From assembly GCA_002438305.1 (NCBI GenBank), contig DJUI01000032.1:34055-42177 (forward strand): DNA of 8,123 nucleotides, read 5' to 3'. The notes under the pieces were generated by a model. That model ran no database searches, was not told where the DNA came from, and saw nothing but the letters and a program-made list of their open reading frames with translations. Source of the DNA: Staphylococcaceae bacterium UBA6286 (GTDB lineage Bacteria > Bacillota > Bacilli > Staphylococcales > Staphylococcaceae). Shown here piece by piece: positions 1 through 7,387 of the stretch. A program made the position numbers and the translations under genes. The first letter of the stretch is position 1. Every line of letters begins with the position of its first letter.

Positions 1-37
1 TAGAACCTTTTTGCTGTGTGAAATTAGTTTTAAAGAC

Positions 38-70
38 AAAAAAAATACCGTGTCTGTATACACGGTATTT
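38..70 (-). terminator. Rho-independent terminator, probably ending the pepF transcript
   Basis: Arms 43-53 and 60-70 are perfectly complementary (11 bp) around a 6-nt loop. Read on the minus strand, the hairpin runs into an uninterrupted T-run (45-38). It lies about 150 nt past the pepF stop and is the first terminator-like structure met by minus-strand transcription leaving that gene. On the plus strand the hairpin is followed by A-rich sequence, so it should act mainly leftward. No gene can be assigned to the left of it in this window. Confidence 0.75.
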
Positions 71-111
71 AAACAAAGGGGATGGGAGAAATTTTCACTC
101 AAACAAAGGGG
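71..111. repeat. Short direct repeat, two 11-bp copies 30 bp apart
   Basis: The sequence AAACAAAGGGG occurs exactly at 71-81 and again at 101-111. A second exact 10-bp repeat, TGTCTGTATA, sits at 51-60 (inside the terminator loop) and 137-146. The copies lie in the non-coding stretch 1-222 between pepF and the window edge. The function is unknown, and two short copies are too few to call a regulatory array. Confidence 0.5.
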
Positions 112-143
112 TATGTTTGGTTTGTGATAAATTTCATGTCTGT

Positions 144-172
144 ATAATATCATGAATATACAGGCTGTACAA
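144..172 (-). promoter_or_regulatory. Weak candidate minus-strand promoter in the left intergenic region
   Basis: On the minus strand TTGTAC (172-167) and TATTAT (149-144) are separated by exactly 17 bp. The -10 matches consensus at 5 of 6 positions and the -35 at only 3 of 6. The -10 overlaps an inverted repeat with 7-bp arms at 140-146 and 157-163. A transcript from here would reach the terminator at 70-38 after less than 100 nt. It could therefore make only a very short RNA or feed a gene beyond the left edge. In such AT-rich DNA this may be chance. Confidence 0.2.
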
Positions 173-222
173 CCTATTCCTCACGAATTCACAATATCGC
201 CATAATGAAAACGTATTCTCTA

Positions 223-2031
223 TCAGACTGTCTGTTTAATCAATCGCTCAAATTCATTCAGTCGTTCTTCAAATACTTTGCATGCTTTTTCAATCGGTTC
301 ACTCGTCGTCATATCTACACCAGCTTTTTTCAGCACTTCTATTGGGTAATCTGAACTGCCCGCTTTCAAGAATGAATTAATATAGCGATCAACAGCGGGC
401 TTACCTTCATTGAGAATTTGATCGCTGAGCGCCATCGCTGCACAATATCCTGTCGCATATTGATAAACATAATAATTATAGTAGAAGTGTGGAATTCTAC
501 TCCATTCGCCTGCGATATAGTCATCATGTTTGACCGCATCACCATAATACTTTTCATTCAACTGTTTGTATTCCTGGTTCAATCGTTCTGCTGTCAACGG
601 CTCGTTGTTTTGTGCAAGCGTGTGGATCAGATGTTCAAACTCTGCGAACATCGTCTGTCTAAACACTGTTCCACGGAAACCTTCCAGCTGATAGTTCAGT
701 AAATAAAGCTTTTTCTTTTCATCTGTCAATGTATTATACATATGATGCGCCAGCAGTGCTTCATTACAAGTAGAGGCTACTTCTGCCACAAAGATAGAAT
801 AACCTGACATATTGGACGGTTGATTCTGTCTTGAAAAATAACTATGTGCTGAATGACCGAATTCGTGAGTCAAAGTGAATGTGTTATTCACATTATCAGT
901 CCAGTTCATCAAAATATATGGATTTGTACCATATGTTCCTGATGAATAAGCACCGCTGCGTTTCCCTTTATTTTCATAGACATCTACCCAGCGATTATTC
1001 AATCCTTCTTTGATAACTGATGTATATTCTTCTCCCATCGGCTCAAGAGAATTCAAAACCCATTCTTTTGCTTGATCATAAGTCACTTCAAATGTCTCAT
1101 CCTGGACAAGCGACGTATACATATCGTACATGTTCATCTCTTCGAGCCCAAGCAGCTCTTTACGCAGTGCTGTATAACGATGTAACAGCGGTAGATAGTC
1201 ATGAATAGTTGAAATTAAGTTGTCATACACTGATTCCGGAATATCGTTGTTGGACAATGCCTGCTGGCGAGGTGAATCATAGCCTCTCACTTTACTTGAG
1301 AATACAGCGGCTTTCACTTTCCCTGCCAGTGTCTGTGACAAAGTATTTTTAAACTGGCCATAGTTACGGTATATTTCTTTATAGGCATTTTCTCGCAGTA
1401 CTCGGTCTGTAGACTCAAGATATTGAATATATGTGCCTTGAGATAGCGGGTGAAGATTGCCGTCTTTATCTTCTATATCATTAAATGTCAGATCAGCATT
1501 GTTGAACATGCCAAATACATTGCTCGGAGTGGATAGAGCTTCACCCGCTTCAGCAAGAATTTTTTCCTCTTTGTCAGATAACACGTGCGGTCTTTTCTTG
1601 TTGATGCGTTCCAGATCAAAAGCGAAGCGTTTCAATCCCTCATTTTCCTCTACAAACTGATTCAGCTGTTTTTCATCGATTGCCATCAGTTCAGGAAGCA
1701 TGAAGCTCCATGCGCTGCTGAACTGTGCTGCTAACGCCGCAGCACGCTGCTCCATCGCAGTATATTGGTCATTGGACGTATCCTGATCATGCTTCAGATG
1801 GGCATAAACATATACTTTCCCTAATTTTTCATCAATTTCTGAATCAAGTAATAATGCTTTTAATAGATGATCAGCACTTTGGCCGATGGTTCCTTTAACT
1901 TCTTTTTCGCGTCCGAGATAGCTTTTGATTTCATTGAACGCCTCTTCAAAAGCTTCGTCGTCAGAAAATATTTTTGTGAGATCCCATGTATTTTCTTCAA
2001 GCTGCTGTTCTCTCGTCATCATTTCAGTCAT
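223..2031 (-). CDS. pepF: Oligoendopeptidase F (M3 family zinc metallopeptidase)
   Basis: This 602-residue cytoplasmic peptidase belongs to the M3B oligoendopeptidase F family, which hydrolyses short peptides and is about this length in lactic acid bacteria. The zinc site is visible: HEFGH at residues 389-393 supplies two histidines and the catalytic glutamate, and E417, 28 residues after the first histidine, is the expected third ligand. The aromatic block HFYYNYYVYQYATG near 515-528 is typical of the family. The start is supported by GGAGG at 2041-2037, five bases before ATG; the in-frame ATGs at codons 4 and 5 lie too far from it. It follows coiA by 47 bp and is probably cotranscribed, with a possible promoter of its own in the gap. 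A role in degrading peptides brought in by the nearby Opp system is inferred. The gene appears intact. Confidence 0.96.
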   Translation of the reverse strand: MTEMMTREQQLEENTWDLTKIFSDDEAFEEAFNEIKSYLGREKEVKGTIGQSADHLLKALLLDSEIDEKLGKVYVYAHLKHDQDTSNDQYTAMEQRAAALAAQFSSAWSFMLPELMAIDEKQLNQFVEENEGLKRFAFDLERINKKRPHVLSDKEEKILAEAGEALSTPSNVFGMFNNADLTFNDIEDKDGNLHPLSQGTYIQYLESTDRVLRENAYKEIYRNYGQFKNTLSQTLAGKVKAAVFSSKVRGYDSPRQQALSNNDIPESVYDNLISTIHDYLPLLHRYTALRKELLGLEEMNMYDMYTSLVQDETFEVTYDQAKEWVLNSLEPMGEEYTSVIKEGLNNRWVDVYENKGKRSGAYSSGTYGTNPYILMNWTDNVNNTFTLTHEFGHSAHSYFSRQNQPSNMSGYSIFVAEVASTCNEALLAHHMYNTLTDEKKKLYLLNYQLEGFRGTVFRQTMFAEFEHLIHTLAQNNEPLTAERLNQEYKQLNEKYYGDAVKHDDYIAGEWSRIPHFYYNYYVYQYATGYCAAMALSDQILNEGKPAVDRYINSFLKAGSSDYPIEVLKKAGVDMTTSEPIEKACKVFEERLNEFERLIKQTV

Positions 2032-2055
2032 AATTGCCTCCTAAATGTATTGATT

Positions 2056-2082
2056 ATTATAATTTTCTCACTTTTCAATCAA
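2056..2082 (-). promoter_or_regulatory. Candidate pepF promoter in the coiA-pepF gap
   Basis: On the minus strand a perfect TATAAT (2061-2056) is preceded 15 bp upstream by TTGATT (2082-2077), whose -35 match is 4 of 6 and which overlaps the coiA stop codon. The spacing is shorter than the usual 17 bp, so promoter strength is doubtful. It would give a leader of about 20 nt and let pepF be expressed apart from coiA. Confidence 0.3.
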
Positions 2083-3059
2083 ATTTGCACGTATAAGTTT
2101 CTGACCGCCGAACGGTATTCATCGATCAGCTGAAGCGCTATCGTGTGATGAGTCAATCCGTTTGTATAATAAGTATAAAATTCAAGTTCATCAGCAAAAC
2201 GTGGCAATGAAAATCTTCCTTTATCGAGAAGTAGTCTTAAGTTGCTCTGCCACTGAATAGGATGTGTCCTGATATAAAACTGACTCGGAACGACGATGCC
2301 TATTTCTTTTGGCAGATGCCGCCAGTGAATCCCTAGTTGATACAAAGCACTGAGTGTTGGTTCCAGCACACTTTTCTTGCCAAGACAGCTGCTGATATAC
2401 TTCGTGCGTTCTGCTTTGCTGATTGTCACAGCTTGAGTCACAGGACTTACTGTCCTCATGCACAGTATATCATCGACCGATTTGACGCATGTTCGTCTAT
2501 AGCAAAGAGTCAGCCGATCAGTTAAGCCAATGATTTCATAACAGTAAAATTGAGTGGTGTCAGCATCAAACGTCACTAATAGACGTCTTGACGCATCAAT
2601 CATGCTGCGTTGGAATAACGTCAATTTGAGCTGACCATCTACTTTTTTTAGAGAAGTCTCAGATGCTATCCAGATGACAGATATTCCTAATGAGTGATAA
2701 CCATAAGTCCTTGCCATAATGGTCTCTACTGGAATAACGGATAACTGCAGCTCCAGTGCGCTCTTATGATCAACCAGTATATCTGGTATTTGTTCAATTT
2801 CATGAATGTAACATTCCATGCTGACATGATGCTGTTGAGACAGCCGGTACAATTCATGTTTGCCGGCTAGATGAGCAGCTGATTCCTGCTTATATATCGA
2901 TTGATAACAGTCTATGACACGCTGATGGGAAAAATGGGCGATCTTGTACTGCCCTTTCTTTAAAATGACAGGTTTCTGACAGACTGGACATGTAAACAAT
3001 GACCCTACTGCTTGATCAGCGGACACATATCTTCCTTCATGATTGACTGCAATGAGCAT
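2079..3059 (-). CDS. coiA: CoiA-like competence protein, predicted nuclease
   Basis: This 326-residue protein belongs to the CoiA family, needed in streptococci for processing or recombination of incoming DNA during transformation. The N-terminus holds a zinc-ribbon-like pattern, C24-P-V-C27 with H42 and H45. A PD-(D/E)XK-like nuclease core follows: E69 in GKHELYRL, P92-D93, then the E103-L-Q105 strand, the arrangement predicted for CoiA. The C-terminal half is less conserved and I assign no motif there. ATG at 3059 has GGAGG at 3071-3067 with a 7-nt spacer. That ribosome binding site lies inside a 9-bp hairpin (3066-3092), suggesting translational or attenuation control. It lies 71 bp downstream of mecA, and a TATAAT at 3135-3130 over the mecA stop could give it a promoter. 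Reading frame intact; the exact biochemical activity of the family is not firmly established. Confidence 0.88.
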   Translation of the reverse strand: MLIAVNHEGRYVSADQAVGSLFTCPVCQKPVILKKGQYKIAHFSHQRVIDCYQSIYKQESAAHLAGKHELYRLSQQHHVSMECYIHEIEQIPDILVDHKSALELQLSVIPVETIMARTYGYHSLGISVIWIASETSLKKVDGQLKLTLFQRSMIDASRRLLVTFDADTTQFYCYEIIGLTDRLTLCYRRTCVKSVDDILCMRTVSPVTQAVTISKAERTKYISSCLGKKSVLEPTLSALYQLGIHWRHLPKEIGIVVPSQFYIRTHPIQWQSNLRLLLDKGRFSLPRFADELEFYTYYTNGLTHHTIALQLIDEYRSAVRNLYVQI

Positions 3060-3092
3060 AAAAACACCTCCTACTTAATAATCGTAGAAGGT
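3060..3092 (-). promoter_or_regulatory. Leader hairpin sequestering the coiA ribosome binding site
   Basis: On the minus strand ACCTTCTAC (3092-3084) can pair with GTAGGAGGT (3074-3066), giving nine pairs including one G-U, with a 9-nt loop. The 3' arm contains the complete coiA Shine-Dalgarno AGGAGG. The arm is followed by G and five T residues just before the ATG, so the structure also resembles a weak intrinsic terminator. The pairing is seen directly. That it controls coiA is inference. Confidence 0.45.
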
Positions 3093-3130
3093 AATTGTTT
3101 TAATTTATTAATTTTAGATAAACTTTGTAA

Positions 3131-3808
3131 TTATATTTTGAAGTACCGCTTGATTTGATGTCGGACATTATGACTCATCACGACCTTACCATATTCTTCG
3201 AGCACGGCATGCTTCAGTTTTGTCTGATCGGCATATTCAAAGAGATGCGCAATGTAGCCATCGATGATATCTGATGGAACATTCTTATCAAACTGTACAT
3301 AATAATAGTACTTACCTTCATACATATAGAGCAGATCTTCAAAATCGACTTGTTCAAATTCATGAGAATGGCTGAACTGTATCACTGTCTCAAGGTCCTT
3401 GAACTGAACTAATATGTCATCACTGAACAAATGACCAGCGGGCGCTTTGTCGCCTGTCAATAAATCTGCAAGTTCATGATCATTGTCGATGGCTTTGTTC
3501 AAAAACTCGTTGACCTGATATTCCAACTGATCATCTGATTCTTCCTCAGGCAGGTGCATAAATTCATCATTACGAGACTTCGTAACAACAAATTCAATCC
3601 CTTTGTCAAAAGCATGAACTTGAATCCATAATGGCCCTTCTATTACAAATTCTTCTTCCTGATTAACTTCTTCCATCATTGACCAGAAAAATTCTTCTCC
3701 CTTTTTGCGGTTAGTCCATAAATCATCCTGCTTAAAGCCGCGCTCTTCCAAATCGGTATATGTCAAATAAAATTTGATTGTCATTTCATTGATTCGTTCT
3801 ATTCTCAT
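3131..3808 (-). CDS. mecA: Adaptor protein MecA (ClpC adaptor; not PBP2a)
   Basis: MecA delivers substrates such as ComK, and binds Spx, for the ClpC/ClpP protease; the staphylococcal orthologue is also called TrfA. It is unrelated to the methicillin-resistance gene of the same name. The 225-residue product has the expected layout: an N-terminal substrate-binding domain (about 1-80, with the conserved GFKQDDLWTNRKKGEEFFWSMM stretch split here as 24-34 and 35-45), an acidic variable linker (about 87-120), and a C-terminal ClpC-binding domain (about 130-225, including EDLLYMYEGKYYYYV and MSHNVRHQIKRYF). An in-frame ATG lies at 3823, but it overlaps GGAGGG (3821-3816), which sits 7 nt before the ATG at 3808. 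Translation therefore starts at 3808, where the family's usual MRIER begins. Upstream lie a TATAAT and the spx terminator, so mecA appears to be transcribed separately from spx. Confidence 0.95.
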   Translation of the reverse strand: MRIERINEMTIKFYLTYTDLEERGFKQDDLWTNRKKGEEFFWSMMEEVNQEEEFVIEGPLWIQVHAFDKGIEFVVTKSRNDEFMHLPEEESDDQLEYQVNEFLNKAIDNDHELADLLTGDKAPAGHLFSDDILVQFKDLETVIQFSHSHEFEQVDFEDLLYMYEGKYYYYVQFDKNVPSDIIDGYIAHLFEYADQTKLKHAVLEEYGKVVMSHNVRHQIKRYFKI

Positions 3809-3849
3809 TGTGTATCCCTCCATCTCCGAATGAATAGTAATCTCATTGT

Positions 3850-3887
3850 ATTATAACGGGATAAAAAAACATAGTAATATGATTATG
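3850..3887 (-). promoter_or_regulatory. Candidate mecA promoter with an imperfect dyad
   Basis: A perfect TATAAT is read on the minus strand at 3855-3850, giving a leader of about 35 nt to the mecA ATG at 3808. No convincing -35 is found 16-18 bp upstream. That region is instead occupied by an 18-bp imperfect palindrome (3870-3887, 7 of 9 pairs matching) that could be an operator or chance AT-rich symmetry. Its position just downstream of the spx terminator supports a separate mecA transcript. Confidence 0.45.
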
Positions 3888-3892
3888 AGAAC

Positions 3893-3924
3893 AAACAAAA
3901 GCAGCTGCCGGAATCGACAGCTGC
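3893..3924 (-). terminator. Rho-independent terminator of spx
   Basis: Arms 3901-3907 and 3918-3924 form a perfect GC-rich 7-bp stem (GCAGCTG/CAGCTGC). After one mismatch, two further pairs close a 4-nt loop. On the minus strand the stem is followed by TTTTGTTTGTT. It begins 9 nt after the spx stop codon, so most spx transcripts should end before mecA. Confidence 0.85.
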
Positions 3925-3933
3925 AAAATATCA

Positions 3934-4329
3934 TTAGTCTACCATACGTTGTGCTTCAAGCAGCTGGAATGTACGTACTTTACGAGGAAGGAATCGACGA
4001 ATTTCGTCTTCGTTATAACCCACTTGTAAACGTTTCTCATCTAAAATGATGGGACGACGTAATAATCCTGGATGCTGCTGAATGATTTCGTATAAATCCT
4101 GTAATGGCATTGCATCAATATCAATATTTAATTTTTGGAATGTTTTAGAACGTGTAGAAATAATTTCATCCGTTCCATCTTCAGTCATTCTTAAAATCGC
4201 TTTAATTTCATCAATTGTTAAGTTATCAGAAAAAATATTGCGCTCCGTATACGGAATATCATGTTCTTGTAACCATGCTTTCGCTTTACGGCAAGATGTG
4301 CAACTTGGTGAAGTAAATAATGTTACCAT
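3934..4329 (-). CDS. spx: Global regulator Spx (thiol-stress ArsC-family regulator)
   Basis: Spx binds the C-terminal domain of the RNA polymerase alpha subunit and redirects transcription during disulfide stress; its level is set by ClpXP proteolysis with the adaptor YjbH. The 131-residue product shows every hallmark: the redox switch C10-T-S-C13, G52 in EDGTDEI (alpha contact), R60 in STRSK, and the highly conserved [10 protein letters not shown] and [12 protein letters not shown] segments. A reading frame extends to a GTG at 4338, but AGGAG (4344-4340) is only 1 nt from it. The ATG at 4329 lies 10 nt from that site and gives the family's canonical [10 protein letters not shown] start. The gene uses TTA for nearly all leucines, suggesting high expression. 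It has its own terminator and several candidate promoters in the spacer shared with divergent trpS. Confidence 0.97.
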   Translation of the reverse strand: MVTLFTSPSCTSCRKAKAWLQEHDIPYTERNIFSDNLTIDEIKAILRMTEDGTDEIISTRSKTFQKLNIDIDAMPLQDLYEIIQQHPGLLRRPIILDEKRLQVGYNEDEIRRFLPRKVRTFQLLEAQRMVD

Positions 4330-4357
4330 ACATCTCACTCTCCTATTTTATATATGT

Positions 4358-4363
4358 ATTATA
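4358..4363 (-). promoter_or_regulatory. Proximal spx -10 element (sigma-A type)
   Basis: TATAAT is read on the minus strand at 4363-4358. It would start transcription about 20-25 nt before the spx ATG, leaving just enough leader for the ribosome binding site at 4344-4340. No good -35 lies 16-18 bp upstream; the nearest TTGATG is only 13 bp away. A factor-dependent or weak promoter is possible. Confidence 0.4.
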
Positions 4364-4396
4364 TCGATCAATGTCTCATCAATACGTAATTAATAT

Positions 4397-4421
4397 ATTC
4401 CCTCTACAGTTAAGTATAAAC
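4397..4421 (-). promoter_or_regulatory. Sigma-B-like promoter upstream of spx
   Basis: On the minus strand GTTTAT (4421-4416) and GGGAAT (4402-4397) are separated by 13 bp. They match the general-stress sigma-B consensus (GTTTAA, 12-15 bp, GGGTAT) at 5 of 6 positions in each box. The implied leader to the spx ATG is about 55-60 nt. A consensus sigma-A -35, TTGACA, lies just upstream at 4433-4428 but has no fitting -10. Control of spx by alternative sigma factors is known in Bacillus subtilis; its presence here is inferred from motifs only. Confidence 0.4.
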
Positions 4422-4447
4422 CAAAAATGTCAAGAAATATGGTTATA

Positions 4448-4461
4448 TTGATAATTATCAA
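4448..4461. promoter_or_regulatory. 14-bp perfect palindrome, Fur-family operator-like
   Basis: TTGATAATTATCAA is perfectly self-complementary. It contains both the TGATAAT and ATTATCA half-sites of Fur-type boxes, but they overlap by 2 bp instead of flanking a central base. It lies between the sigma-B-like site and the PerR-like box in the spx-trpS spacer, about 120 nt from the spx start. It could be a dimeric repressor site or chance symmetry in AT-rich DNA. Confidence 0.3.
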
Positions 4462-4465
4462 CCTG

Positions 4466-4480
4466 ATATTATTATTATAA
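4466..4480. promoter_or_regulatory. PerR-like box upstream of spx
   Basis: Read on the minus strand, the 15-bp site matches the PerR box TTATAAT-N-ATTATAA at 12 of 14 positions, with a perfect first half. A TATAAT (4479-4474, minus) lies inside it, so binding there would cover a possible -10. PerR control of an spx promoter is established in Bacillus subtilis. The spacer is very AT-rich, which raises the chance-match rate. Confidence 0.3.
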
Positions 4481-4581
4481 TTTTCGAACATTAAAATTAA
4501 ATGAGAAACGTCAAAGAAATTGAATATATTTAATTTACTTTTCAAATCGTCTACGACTAATCAATTACGTCCTGCTCCATT

Positions 4582-4608
4582 TTAACTCTTAATGAAATAG
4601 TGTACAAT
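4582..4608 (+). promoter_or_regulatory. Candidate trpS promoter
   Basis: TACAAT at 4603-4608 matches the -10 consensus at 5 of 6 positions. TTAACT at 4582-4587 matches the -35 at 4 of 6, with a 15-bp spacer. The expected start near 4614 leaves a leader of only about 25 nt before the trpS ATG. That is enough for the ribosome binding site GGAGG (4626-4630) but leaves no room for a T-box leader. Confidence 0.5.
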
Positions 4609-4613
4609 AGTAA

Positions 4614-5630
<1,017 letters not shown>

Positions 5631-5660
5631 AAAGACTCCGGAAATCCGGAGTCTTTTTTT
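5631..5660. terminator. Bidirectional terminator shared by trpS and oppA
   Basis: Arms 5631-5641 and 5646-5656 form a perfect 11-bp stem with a 4-nt AAAT loop. On the plus strand it runs into T5654-T5660. On the minus strand it runs into T-rich sequence (TTTTTATT, overlapping the trpS stop). The stem begins at the first base after the trpS stop and ends 2 bp before the oppA stop codon, whose first bases form part of the plus-strand T-run. One hairpin serves both convergent genes. Confidence 0.92.
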
Positions 5661-7323
5661 ATTTACCTTCGATGTAAGTTTCTTTTAATGTAGTATCGCC
5701 GGCAAATTTGTGAGTGACTAAGTTTTTAACGTAGTCTTGACGCATACGTGAAGTACCACGTTGGTACATCGGGATAATCGGAGCATCTTCTAAGAACATA
5801 GTTTCTGCATCCTGTAATGTTTTCCAGCGCTCTTCAGTTTCTTGAAGTAAAGGTCCTTTAGCGTCTTTGATCATCTTATCATATTCGTCATTAGAGTAAT
5901 CCATTTGGTTATGAGGTCCATCTGTTACGAACATATCTAAGAATGTCATTGGGTCTGGATAGTCAGGGCCCCAACCAGCGAATGATAATTCATAGTCTTT
6001 TTTAGACTCTAACGCTAATTTTTGTTTGAAAGGCTGTTGTTTGATTTTTAATTTTACGCCCGGTAAGTTAGTTTCAATTTGCTCTTTTACATACTCTGCA
6101 TCTTTCTTAGAAGTATCTGCATCGTAAGTCAAGTATTCAAATGTGAATTCGTCTTTACCAAGTTCTTCTTTAGCTTTTTCGTATAGATCTTTTGCTTCTT
6201 CTTTATCGTAGTTCAATGGTGATTTAACGCCTTCAATGTAGTCCTTACCATCCGGACCTTTAACGAACTCTTTAGGCATTAATGTATCAACAGCTACAGA
6301 ACCATTGTTCAGTAAAGTATCAACATATTTTTCTTTATCGATAGATTTAGCTAATGCAAGACGAAGGTTTTTATTTGCTAAGTCTTTGTTTTTAGATTGG
6401 TTGATTCTTACGAAGTAAGTAGATGCATCTAATTCAGTCTGGAAATTAGGATCATCTTTGTATTTATCAACGTTTTCTGCTGAAAGACCTACAGAATCAG
6501 TTTTACCTGTAGTATATAAGTTTAATGCAGTGTTCGTATCTTTGATGATCTGGTAGTTAACTTCTTTTAATTTAACTTTATCTTTGTCCCAGTACTCATC
6601 GTTTTTCTTAAGACTGAATTTCTTTTCAGTTTCCCAAGTATCAAGTACGAAAGGTCCATTTGCTAAAGTATTTTCAGCAGTTGTACCAAATTTGTCGCCT
6701 TTTTCTTCAACGAATTTTTCATTTTGAGGCATGAATGTACCGAAAGCAAGTAATTCCTGGAAGTAAGGTACAGCAGTTTCTAATTGAATTTCCAATGTAT
6801 GATCATCTACTGCTTTAACACCTAATTCTTCAGGTTTCTTTTTGCCTGCGTTCACATCATTTGCATTTTTGATATCTGCCATGATGTAAGCATACTCAGC
6901 ACCAGTTTTAGGATCTAATGTACGGCGCCACGCATAAACGAAGTCATTAGCAGTAACTGGGTCACCGTTAGACCATTTCGCGTCATCGCGTAATTTAATT
7001 GTCCAAGTTTTGCCGTCCTCTGATTTTTCAGGGTCTCCTTCAGCCACACCAGGAACTGCTTTATCATCTTTATCAAGAGTATAAAGACCTTCTAATGTTT
7101 GGTTGAATACGTCAAAAGAAACTTGGTCAGTTGCTAATGATGGGTCCATTGATGGAATATCTGAACCAGAAGAAAGATTTAATACTTGCTCATCTCCACC
7201 TGATTTGCCGGCTGTGTCAGAACCACCGTCTGATTTTTTATCATCGTTTCCACCAGAACAAGCTGCAGTGAAACCGGATACTGCGATTAATGATGCTAAA
7301 AATAATGTACTTTTCTTCTTCAT
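5659..7323 (-). CDS. oppA: Oligopeptide ABC transporter substrate-binding lipoprotein
   Basis: This 554-residue extracellular lipoprotein captures oligopeptides for the Opp ABC importer (SBP_bac_5 family). The N-terminus is a lipoprotein signal: MKKK, a hydrophobic stretch (5-18), then T19-A-A-C22 with C22 as the lipidated residue, followed by a Ser/Gly/Asp-rich tether (23-45). The signature KWSNGDPVTANDFVYAWRR lies at 116-134, and FAGWGPDYPDP marks the C-terminal part. A frame extends to a TTG at 7341, but that codon abuts the only ribosome binding site candidate, GGGGGG (7339-7334). That G-run is 10 nt before the ATG at 7323, which begins the signal peptide. An all-G site is unusual. Codons are strongly biased (Leu mainly TTA/CTT), pointing to high expression. 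It follows oppF after a terminator and has its own promoter and CodY box. The peptide range cannot be told. Confidence 0.94.
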   Translation of the reverse strand: MKKKSTLFLASLIAVSGFTAACSGGNDDKKSDGGSDTAGKSGGDEQVLNLSSGSDIPSMDPSLATDQVSFDVFNQTLEGLYTLDKDDKAVPGVAEGDPEKSEDGKTWTIKLRDDAKWSNGDPVTANDFVYAWRRTLDPKTGAEYAYIMADIKNANDVNAGKKKPEELGVKAVDDHTLEIQLETAVPYFQELLAFGTFMPQNEKFVEEKGDKFGTTAENTLANGPFVLDTWETEKKFSLKKNDEYWDKDKVKLKEVNYQIIKDTNTALNLYTTGKTDSVGLSAENVDKYKDDPNFQTELDASTYFVRINQSKNKDLANKNLRLALAKSIDKEKYVDTLLNNGSVAVDTLMPKEFVKGPDGKDYIEGVKSPLNYDKEEAKDLYEKAKEELGKDEFTFEYLTYDADTSKKDAEYVKEQIETNLPGVKLKIKQQPFKQKLALESKKDYELSFAGWGPDYPDPMTFLDMFVTDGPHNQMDYSNDEYDKMIKDAKGPLLQETEERWKTLQDAETMFLEDAPIIPMYQRGTSRMRQDYVKNLVTHKFAGDTTLKETYIEGK

Positions 7324-7365
7324 ACTATAAATGCCCCCCAACGATTTCTAAAATCACTCTGTAAG

Positions 7366-7380
7366 AATTTTCAGAAGATT
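7366..7380. promoter_or_regulatory. CodY box at the oppA transcription start
   Basis: The sequence AATTTTCAGAAGATT matches the CodY consensus AATTTTCWGAAAATT at 14 of 15 positions. It lies immediately downstream of the oppA -10 element, covering or just following the predicted start site near 7381. Bound CodY should therefore block initiation. CodY represses peptide uptake genes when branched-chain amino acids and GTP are plentiful, so the site fits its gene. Confidence 0.75.
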
Positions 7381-7387
7381 TGTATTA

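Noticed and set aside
1..3. Stop codon (TAG) of a convergent gene entering from the left
   Set aside because: A TAG at the first base could end a plus-strand gene such as yjbH, known near pepF in relatives, but no coding sequence is visible to confirm it.
82..147. A 21-codon open frame (ATG at 82) in the left non-coding region
   Set aside because: The G-rich run touches the ATG with no spacer, there is no promoter upstream, and the frame is no longer than expected by chance.
2061..2075. CodY box upstream of pepF
   Set aside because: Only 11 of 15 positions match and the conserved second half is missing, which is no better than expected in AT-rich DNA.
1867..2133. An 88-codon plus-strand frame across the pepF start
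   Set aside because: It lies opposite pepF and the coiA end, has no ribosome binding site I can see, and shows no recognisable protein features.
3131..3808. Methicillin-resistance mecA or an SCCmec fragment
   Set aside because: The product is the 225-residue ClpC adaptor, not a penicillin-binding protein. No recombinase genes or attachment repeats are present.
4082..4393. A 103-codon plus-strand frame opposite spx
   Set aside because: It is a shadow of the highly conserved spx coding sequence, with no convincing ribosome binding site.
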